Assembly: GCF_900111365.1 (NCBI RefSeq)
Contig: NZ_FOGZ01000018.1
Location: 1 to 64,000 of the forward strand
Origin: Propionibacterium cyclohexanicum
GTDB lineage: Bacteria; Actinomycetota; Actinomycetes; Propionibacteriales; Propionibacteriaceae
Direction of reading: 5' to 3'
DNA length: 64,000 nt
In this document: piece after piece, positions 59,023 through 64,000 of the stretch
Numbering within the stretch: position 1 is the first letter of the stretch
How the letters are laid out: each line of letters starts with the position of its first letter
The notes under the pieces: model-generated
Database searches by the model: none
The model's input: only the letters and a program-made list of their open reading frames with translations
What the model was told of the DNA's origin: nothing
Made by a program: the position numbers and the translations under genes

Positions 59023-60297
59023 GTGGCGACACGACGAGCATTTCTCGGTGGCATAGCTGGTGCTTCGGTAGCCGTTGCCCTCTCAGCCTGTGGAAGTCGC
59101 GGTTCTGCGACCGGTTCGGGCAGTGCGGCAAGCAAGACCGTCAAAGTGGGGGTTGCGGTCCCACTGTCGGGCGATTTGTCGGCGATGGGCCTGGGCATGC
59201 GCAACTCCGTCGATCTCGCCGTGAAGCAGGCCAACGAGCAGAATCTCGTGCCGGGCTGGACCTTCGTCCTGGACGCCGAGGACGACCAGGCCAGCGCCGA
59301 TGCCGGCAAGAACGCAGCCACCAAGCTGGCGGCCGACGACGAGGTGATCGGGGTCGTCGGACCGCTCAACTCATCGGTCGGCCAGTCGGTCGCGCCGATC
59401 TACAACTCCGCGAACATCGTGCTCATCTCGCCCGCCAATACCAACCCATCACTGACGAAGGGATCGGACCTGGCCAATCCCAAGCGCCAGTGGGAGTCCT
59501 ACTTCCGTACCTGCACCACCGACGATGTGCAGGGTCCCTTCGCCGCGAAATACGCTTTCGGGGCGGGCCTCACCTCGGCGGCCACGATCCACGACAAGAA
59601 GACCTACGGGCAGGGGCTCGTCGAGCATTTCACCGAGGGTTTCACGGCGGATGGCGGCACGATCACCACCGCCGAGACAATCAATCCCGATGACAAGGAC
59701 TTCAGCGCCGTCATTTCGAAGGTGAAGGCGACCAATCCCAAGTTCGTCTATTACGGCGGCGAATATCCTCAGGCCGGGCCGCTTTCCCAGCAGATGAAGG
59801 CCGCCGGACTGAACGTTCCGCTGTTCGGCGGGGACGGTATCTACGACCCGAAGTACATCTCGCTGGCCGGAGCCACCTCCACCGGAGATCTGGCCACCTC
59901 GGTGGGCGCCCCGGCGGCCCAGCTACCCGGCGCGGCGGCCTTCGTCGACGCCTACAAGAAGGCCGGCTATTCCGAGGAGTACGGCGCCTATGGGCCCTAC
60001 GCCTACGATGCGGCGCGCGCCATCATCAAGGCCGCAGCGGAGAGCCTCAAGAACGCCTCCTCGCCCCGGGAGGCCAGGACGGCCGAGATCAAGGCCGTCG
60101 GCCAGGTTTCCTTCGACGGCACGACCGGGAAGGTCGCCTTCGACCAGTACGGCGACGCCAAGACCCGCATCCTCACCGTCTACAAGGTGGAGAACGGCAC
60201 CTGGGTGCCCGAGAAGACCGACGACTTCCAGACCGGTTCGGGCTCGTCCGCCTCAGCCTCGTCCTCGGCCTCACCCTCAGCCTCTGCAGCGTCCTGA
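59023..60297 (+). CDS. Branched-chain amino-acid-type ABC transporter substrate-binding lipoprotein
   Basis: A 424-residue LivJ/LivK-type periplasmic-binding-protein fold. The signal TRRAFLGGIAGASVAVALSAC has both a twin-arginine-like RRAFL and a lipobox LSAC (Cys at about 25), suggesting Tat export and lipidation. VKVGVAVPLSGDLSAMGLGM opens the ligand domain, and VVGPLNSSVGQSVAPIYN and YGGEYPQAGPLSQQMKAAG are standard blocks. It ends in a low-complexity Ser/Ala tail (about 405-424). GGAGG lies 5 nt before the GTG at 59023, a strong start. The ligand is inferred from the family (Leu/Ile/Val, amides or urea). Confidence 0.9.
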   Translation: MATRRAFLGGIAGASVAVALSACGSRGSATGSGSAASKTVKVGVAVPLSGDLSAMGLGMRNSVDLAVKQANEQNLVPGWTFVLDAEDDQASADAGKNAATKLAADDEVIGVVGPLNSSVGQSVAPIYNSANIVLISPANTNPSLTKGSDLANPKRQWESYFRTCTTDDVQGPFAAKYAFGAGLTSAATIHDKKTYGQGLVEHFTEGFTADGGTITTAETINPDDKDFSAVISKVKATNPKFVYYGGEYPQAGPLSQQMKAAGLNVPLFGGDGIYDPKYISLAGATSTGDLATSVGAPAAQLPGAAAFVDAYKKAGYSEEYGAYGPYAYDAARAIIKAAAESLKNASSPREARTAEIKAVGQVSFDGTTGKVAFDQYGDAKTRILTVYKVENGTWVPEKTDDFQTGSGSSASASSSASPSASAAS

Positions 60298-60315
60298 GAC
60301 TCCGGAGTCGGATGC

Positions 60316-60352
60316 GGCTGCTGCGCGCCGCTCACCCCCGCGCGCAGCAGCC
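60316..60352 (+). terminator. Hairpin between binding-protein and permease genes
   Basis: GGCTGCTGCGCGC (60316-60328) with GCGCGCAGCAGCC (60340-60352), a 13-bp perfect stem and 11-nt loop, followed by GATTTGC. It would terminate part of the transcripts or protect the upstream mRNA, giving more binding protein than permease. Confidence 0.7.
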
Positions 60353-60393
60353 CGCGATTTGCACACCCAGCAAAACCGTCTTTGGAGCCAATC

Positions 60394-61353
60394 GTGAACA
60401 TGTTCTTCCAGCAACTCATCAACGGGTTGTCCCTGGGGGCCCTGTACGGCCTCATTGCCGTCGGCTACACCGTCGTCTACGGCATCGTGAAACTCATCAA
60501 CTTCGCTCACGGCGAGATCTTCATGTCGGGTGCGTTCGGCGCCCTCACCGTCTATCTCCTCATGGGTTCACCCGCCCATGTGAGCACCCTCTTCGGCCTG
60601 TGCGTCATGCTGCCGCTCATGATGATCGGCGGCATCATCGCGGCAGTGGGCATTGCCCTGCTCATGGAGCGGCTGGCCTACCGTCCGCTGCGCGACGCCC
60701 CCCGACTGGCCCCACTGATCTCCGCGATCGGAGTGTCGATCAGCCTGCAGGAGATCTTCCGGCTGTTCTACGGGCGCATCCCCGGGTTCCCCGATGCGCA
60801 TGCCGCCATCCGCTTCCCCGATGTTGCCGGCATCTCAGGTGTCTCGGTGCGGATCGGCGGGGTGGACGTGCAGATGTCGGCCATCTTCACCCTCGCAGCG
60901 CTCGCGGTGTGCACCGCCTTCTTGTGGTTCTTCATCAACCGCACGCGATCGGGCCGCGCCATGATTGCCACGAGCCAGGACCCTGCCACTGCCAGCCTCA
61001 TGGGCATCGACGTCGACCGGGTCATCATGATCGCCTTCGCGCTCGGCGCCGCGCTGGCCGCAGTCGCCGGTGTGGCCCACGGGCTGCGCTACTCCAATAT
61101 CGACTTCCGGATGGGTTTCACCGCTGGGCTCAAGGCCTTCACGGCAGCCGTCCTCGGCGGTATCGGCAACATCAATGGAGCGGTCGTCGGCGGGCTGGTG
61201 CTGGGCGTCGTCGAGGCGATGGCCACCACCTATATCCCGGGCCAGTTCGGCGGATCGGCCTGGAAGGATGTGTGGGCCTTCGTCATCCTCATCCTCGTGC
61301 TGGTCTTCCGGCCCCAGGGGCTGCTCGGCTCGAAGGTGGTGGATCGGGCATGA
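60394..61353 (+). CDS. livH: Branched-chain amino-acid-type ABC permease, LivH
   Basis: A 319-residue inner-membrane permease with about eight helices. LINGLSLGALYGLIAVGYTVVYGIVKLINFAHGEIFMSGAF is the family-specific N-terminus, and GFTAGLKAFTAAVLGGIGNINGAVVGGLVLGVVEA is the coupling segment that meets the ATPases. GGAG lies 6 nt before the GTG at 60394; the ATG two codons later is an alternative. It overlaps livM by ATGA. It pairs with LivM to form the channel for the lipoprotein's ligand. Confidence 0.92.
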   Translation: MNMFFQQLINGLSLGALYGLIAVGYTVVYGIVKLINFAHGEIFMSGAFGALTVYLLMGSPAHVSTLFGLCVMLPLMMIGGIIAAVGIALLMERLAYRPLRDAPRLAPLISAIGVSISLQEIFRLFYGRIPGFPDAHAAIRFPDVAGISGVSVRIGGVDVQMSAIFTLAALAVCTAFLWFFINRTRSGRAMIATSQDPATASLMGIDVDRVIMIAFALGAALAAVAGVAHGLRYSNIDFRMGFTAGLKAFTAAVLGGIGNINGAVVGGLVLGVVEAMATTYIPGQFGGSAWKDVWAFVILILVLVFRPQGLLGSKVVDRA

Positions 61354-63122
61354 CGAACGCACTGGCCCAGGCCACCCAGACCGTCTTCGCCTGGCTGCGG
61401 CGCCACGACCGGGCTGGACTGGTGCTGGGCGCGCTGGGCGGCGTCGTGTCCATCGTCTCGATCTTCTGGTCGTGGGCCTGGCAGCCGCAGGCGCTGGACA
61501 ATATGACCTACACCCTCAGCCCCTCCCCGCTGCAGATCATCTTCGCCATCCCCGCAGCACTGCTGCTGGTCTGCCTCGTCCTGGGGGAGCTCGCCGCCCG
61601 CCGATCGGCCAGGAGCCCGCTCGGCAGGATGGCCTGGCACAACGGCGCGAGAGCGGCCGCCAGCACAGCGCTCCTCTACATCGTGCTCATCGTCTTCGGT
61701 ATCGGCGTGGAGCTCGGCGGACTCGTCAACGCGGACCCCGGAGCGTGGCTGGCGCTGGCCGGCGCCCTGCTCGGCTGGCTCGGCACGAGGATGGCGCCCC
61801 AGGATCGCCCGCCCACCCTGTTCCGGGTGAAGTCGCCGCAGTGGCTGCAGATCACTGCGATCGTGGCGCTGCTGGCGCTGGCCATGTTCGCAGCCGCCTT
61901 CGGCCTGGGCCAGACCGATGCGGTGGGCTTCATCGCCTTCGGGGTCTTCGCCATCGGCATCTTCCTCATTCTGGGCAAGCTGGGCGTCATGGGCTGGGTT
62001 GCGGTGATCACCGCCGCCAACCGGCCCGTCCTGGTGCTCACCTGCTTCGTGGTGGCCTACGTCTTCCCGTTCACCCAGGGCGGTTCGGACGCCAATATGT
62101 CCATCGCGACGCAGGTGCTCATCTTCGCGGCGACCGCGATGGGCCTCAATATCGTCGTCGGCCTGGTCGGCCTGCTCGATCTCGGCTACATCGCCTTCCT
62201 CGGGGCCGGCGCCTTCACCGCCGCGATGCTGTCCAATTCGGCCTTCGCCACATTGCACTGGCACCCGCCGTTCCTCGTCGTCGTGCTCATCTCGGGATGT
62301 GTCTCCGCGCTGCTCGGCCTGGTGATCGGCACACCAACGCTGCGTGTCTCGGGCGACTACCTGGCGATCGTCACGCTGGCCTTCGGCGAGATCTTCCGAA
62401 TCACCATGAACAATCTGGACGGCAATGACGGTCCCGACCTCACGCACGGATCCAATGGCATTCCCGGCGTTCCCGATCTGAGCATCTTCGGTTTCAACTT
62501 CGGCCAGCCCCACACGCTGCTCGGCGTGGAGATCGGGCGTTTCGCCAACTACTACTGGCTCATGCTCGTCGTGATCGCCGTGATCATTCTCATCTTCACC
62601 AATCTCAACCGCTCGCGCATCGGCCGCGGCTGGGTCGCGATCCGCGAGGACGAGCGGGCGGCCGAGGCGATGGGCATCAATACCTTCGGCCTCAAGCTGC
62701 TGGCCTTTGCCGGCGGTGCCTTCTTGGCCGGGGTGGCCGGTTCGGTGAAGGCGCACGTCGACGTCTCGGTGACACCCGACCAGTACGTGTTCATGGAGTC
62801 CTCCTTCCTGGTGGCGGGCATCGTGCTGGGCGGCATGGGCACCGTCGGCGGCGTGCTGGCCGGCGCGGTGATCCTCAAGCTGTTGCCCGAGAAGCTGCGT
62901 TTCTTCTCTGACTATCGCCTGTTGATCTTCGCCCTCACTCTCGTGTTCATGATGCGCTTCCGGCCCGAGGGGCTCGTGCCCAACAGGCGGCGTCAGCTCG
63001 AGTTCCACGACGAGGACGAGGAGATGGCCGAGGAACTGGCCGAGGCCCTGCCGGGCAACTTCGTCCAGTCCGATCCGCACCACCCGGTCCGAGCGGCTGG
63101 CGCCACCCCGGCGGAGGCATGA
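61350..63122 (+). CDS. livM: Branched-chain amino-acid-type ABC permease, LivM with long N-terminal membrane extension
   Basis: A 590-residue permease, much longer than E. coli LivM (about 425). The C-terminal part (about 240-555) is standard: AATAMGLNIVVGLVGLLDLGYIAFLGAGAFTAA, GDYLAIVTLAFGEIFRITMNNLDG, GRGWVAIREDERAAEAMGIN and GGMGTVGGVLAGAV. The first 235 residues add about six further hydrophobic segments with no motif that I recognise. A charged acidic tail (FHDEDEEMAEELAEAL) ends it. The start overlaps livH by ATGA. Confidence 0.9.
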   Translation: MTNALAQATQTVFAWLRRHDRAGLVLGALGGVVSIVSIFWSWAWQPQALDNMTYTLSPSPLQIIFAIPAALLLVCLVLGELAARRSARSPLGRMAWHNGARAAASTALLYIVLIVFGIGVELGGLVNADPGAWLALAGALLGWLGTRMAPQDRPPTLFRVKSPQWLQITAIVALLALAMFAAAFGLGQTDAVGFIAFGVFAIGIFLILGKLGVMGWVAVITAANRPVLVLTCFVVAYVFPFTQGGSDANMSIATQVLIFAATAMGLNIVVGLVGLLDLGYIAFLGAGAFTAAMLSNSAFATLHWHPPFLVVVLISGCVSALLGLVIGTPTLRVSGDYLAIVTLAFGEIFRITMNNLDGNDGPDLTHGSNGIPGVPDLSIFGFNFGQPHTLLGVEIGRFANYYWLMLVVIAVIILIFTNLNRSRIGRGWVAIREDERAAEAMGINTFGLKLLAFAGGAFLAGVAGSVKAHVDVSVTPDQYVFMESSFLVAGIVLGGMGTVGGVLAGAVILKLLPEKLRFFSDYRLLIFALTLVFMMRFRPEGLVPNRRRQLEFHDEDEEMAEELAEALPGNFVQSDPHHPVRAAGATPAEA

Positions 63123-63985
63123 TGAGTACTGCAACCACGACCCGCGATCTGTCGGCCATCGAGCACGGTCAGATGCTGCTCGACGCCCGCCAGGTGACCA
63201 TGCGCTTCGGCGGCCTGGTGGCCGTCAACAAGGTCGACCTCCAAGTGCACTCCGGTGAGATCGTCGGCCTCATCGGGCCCAATGGTGCCGGGAAGACCAC
63301 CTTCTTCAACTGCCTCACAGGCATGTACCGTCCGACCTCGGGGGAGGTCGTCTTCGCCGGTAAGCTGCTGCCGCCGCGCCCGGCGAAGGTGGCCCGCGCC
63401 GGCGTGGCCCGCACCTTTCAGAACATCCGGCTCTTCCAGAACATGACCACCCTCGAGAATGTCCTGGTGGGCATGTACTGCCGCACCCACGCGAATGCCC
63501 TCGACGCGGTATTTCGCACTCCCCGCCACCATCGCGAGGAGGCCGATTGCCGTGCCCGGGCGATGGAGCTGCTCGGCTTCGTGGGGCTGGCGGACCATGT
63601 CGACGATCTGGCGCGTTCCTTGCCCTATGGGCACCAGCGGCGCCTGGAGATCGCCCGCGCGCTGGCCACCGAGCCGAAGCTTCTCCTGCTCGACGAGCCG
63701 ACCGCAGGCATGAACCCGCAGGAGACCAAGGAGGCCGAGGAACTCATCTTCCGGATCCGCGACCTCGGCCTGGCCGTCCTGGTGATCGAGCACGACATGC
63801 GCTTCATCTTCAGCCTGTGCGATCGGGTGACCTGTCTGGTGCGCGGCGAGGTACTCGTCACTGGCACCGGGGCGCAGGTGCAGGCCGACGAGCGAGTTGT
63901 CGAGGCCTATATCGGTGCCCCCTTCGAGCCCGAGGCACCAGCCGGCACCCAGACGCGAGAGGACGACCATGGCACCGATGCTTGA
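63122..63985 (+). CDS. livG: Branched-chain amino-acid-type ABC ATPase, LivG
   Basis: A 287-residue ATPase. Walker A GPNGAGKTTFFNCLTG (about 53-61), Q-loop RTFQNIRLF, signature LPYGHQRRLEIARALA (the LivG variant of LSGGQ), Walker B LLLLDEPTAGMNPQE, H-loop VIEHDM. GGAGG lies 4 nt before the ATG at 63122 and only 1 nt before an ATG at 63119, so I prefer the former. Its first base is the last base of the livM stop codon. The C-terminal tail (about 260-287) is short and acidic. Confidence 0.93.
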   Translation: MSTATTTRDLSAIEHGQMLLDARQVTMRFGGLVAVNKVDLQVHSGEIVGLIGPNGAGKTTFFNCLTGMYRPTSGEVVFAGKLLPPRPAKVARAGVARTFQNIRLFQNMTTLENVLVGMYCRTHANALDAVFRTPRHHREEADCRARAMELLGFVGLADHVDDLARSLPYGHQRRLEIARALATEPKLLLLDEPTAGMNPQETKEAEELIFRIRDLGLAVLVIEHDMRFIFSLCDRVTCLVRGEVLVTGTGAQVQADERVVEAYIGAPFEPEAPAGTQTREDDHGTDA

Positions 63986-64000
63986 GGTCAAGGACCTGGT
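63969..64000 (+). CDS. livF: Branched-chain amino-acid-type ABC ATPase, LivF (partial, cut by window end)
   Basis: The first ten codons, MAPMLEVKDL, match the start of LivF ATPases, and the frame overlaps the livG end by 17 bp. GAGG lies 6 nt before the ATG. The rest of the gene lies beyond the window, so the call rests on position and on the typical LEVKDL beginning. Confidence 0.75.
   Translation, partial: MAPMLEVKDL

Noticed and set aside
1-64000. tRNA, rRNA, insertion sequences, integrases or attachment sites
   Set aside because: I saw no cloverleaf, rRNA core sequence, transposase or integrase motif. A tRNAscan and IS search would be needed to exclude short or decayed copies.

Overview
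The window is high-GC DNA that reads as the chromosome of an actinobacterium, most likely of the family Propionibacteriaceae. The best taxonomic pointers are a pyrophosphate-dependent PEP carboxykinase of the type characterised in Propionibacterium freudenreichii, a pyruvate:ferredoxin oxidoreductase in a cytochrome bd-bearing genome, the crgA/glutamine-amidotransferase pair typical of actinobacteria, and a mycobacterial FolP2-like protein. Many starts are GTG, many gene pairs overlap by ATGA, and at least nine genes have a TANNNT box 6-8 nt before the start codon, as expected for leaderless actinobacterial transcripts. I saw no rRNA, tRNA, insertion sequence, prophage or CRISPR array.

Layout. 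(1) 22-17041: a surface-polysaccharide locus. It holds an acyl carrier protein, an acyl-activating ligase, two related exported SGNH-like proteins, a GT4, a hexapeptide acyltransferase, a lipoprotein glycosidase-like protein, a DUF6492-like protein, a double GT2 fusion, two Wzz-like chain-length proteins, a Wzy-like polymerase, a Wzx-like flippase, a GT26 protein with an unrecognised N-terminal half, and a VOC protein. (2) 17130-19026: FKBP prolyl isomerase, P-loop nucleoside kinase-like protein, DEDDh exonuclease. (3) 19316-25463: cydA, cydB and a fused cydDC. (4) 25638-32740: thiamine-binding-like protein, then a pyruvate redox operon (GltD/PreT-like oxidoreductase, nifJ, dihydroorotate-dehydrogenase-like protein) behind a PdhR/LldR-type operator. 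(5) 32827-43303: SDR, pyrimidine-dimer glycosylase, a TetR-controlled heterodimeric ABC exporter, esterase, FolP2, lysS, methyltransferase. (6) 43569-46957: 2-oxoacid dehydrogenase E1alpha, E1beta and E2. (7) 47018-53353: crgA, pabA, PPi-PEPCK, HtrA-like protease. (8) 54138-58877: unknown protein, SF2 helicase, YdcF/SanA-like protein, argS. (9) 59023-64000: branched-chain amino-acid-type ABC transporter, cut off in livF by the window edge.

How they fit together. Central metabolism is that of a fermentative, oxygen-tolerant propionic-type bacterium: pyruvate can be oxidised by PFOR or possibly by the E1/E2 complex, PPi-PEPCK links PEP and oxaloacetate using PPi, and cytochrome bd (with CydDC for its assembly) gives low-oxygen respiration. 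The first 17 kb probably builds, acylates, polymerises and exports a glycan, and is the most likely place for undescribed chemistry. Short tandem repeats are unusually common between genes, and at three gene ends they carry the stop codon with them.
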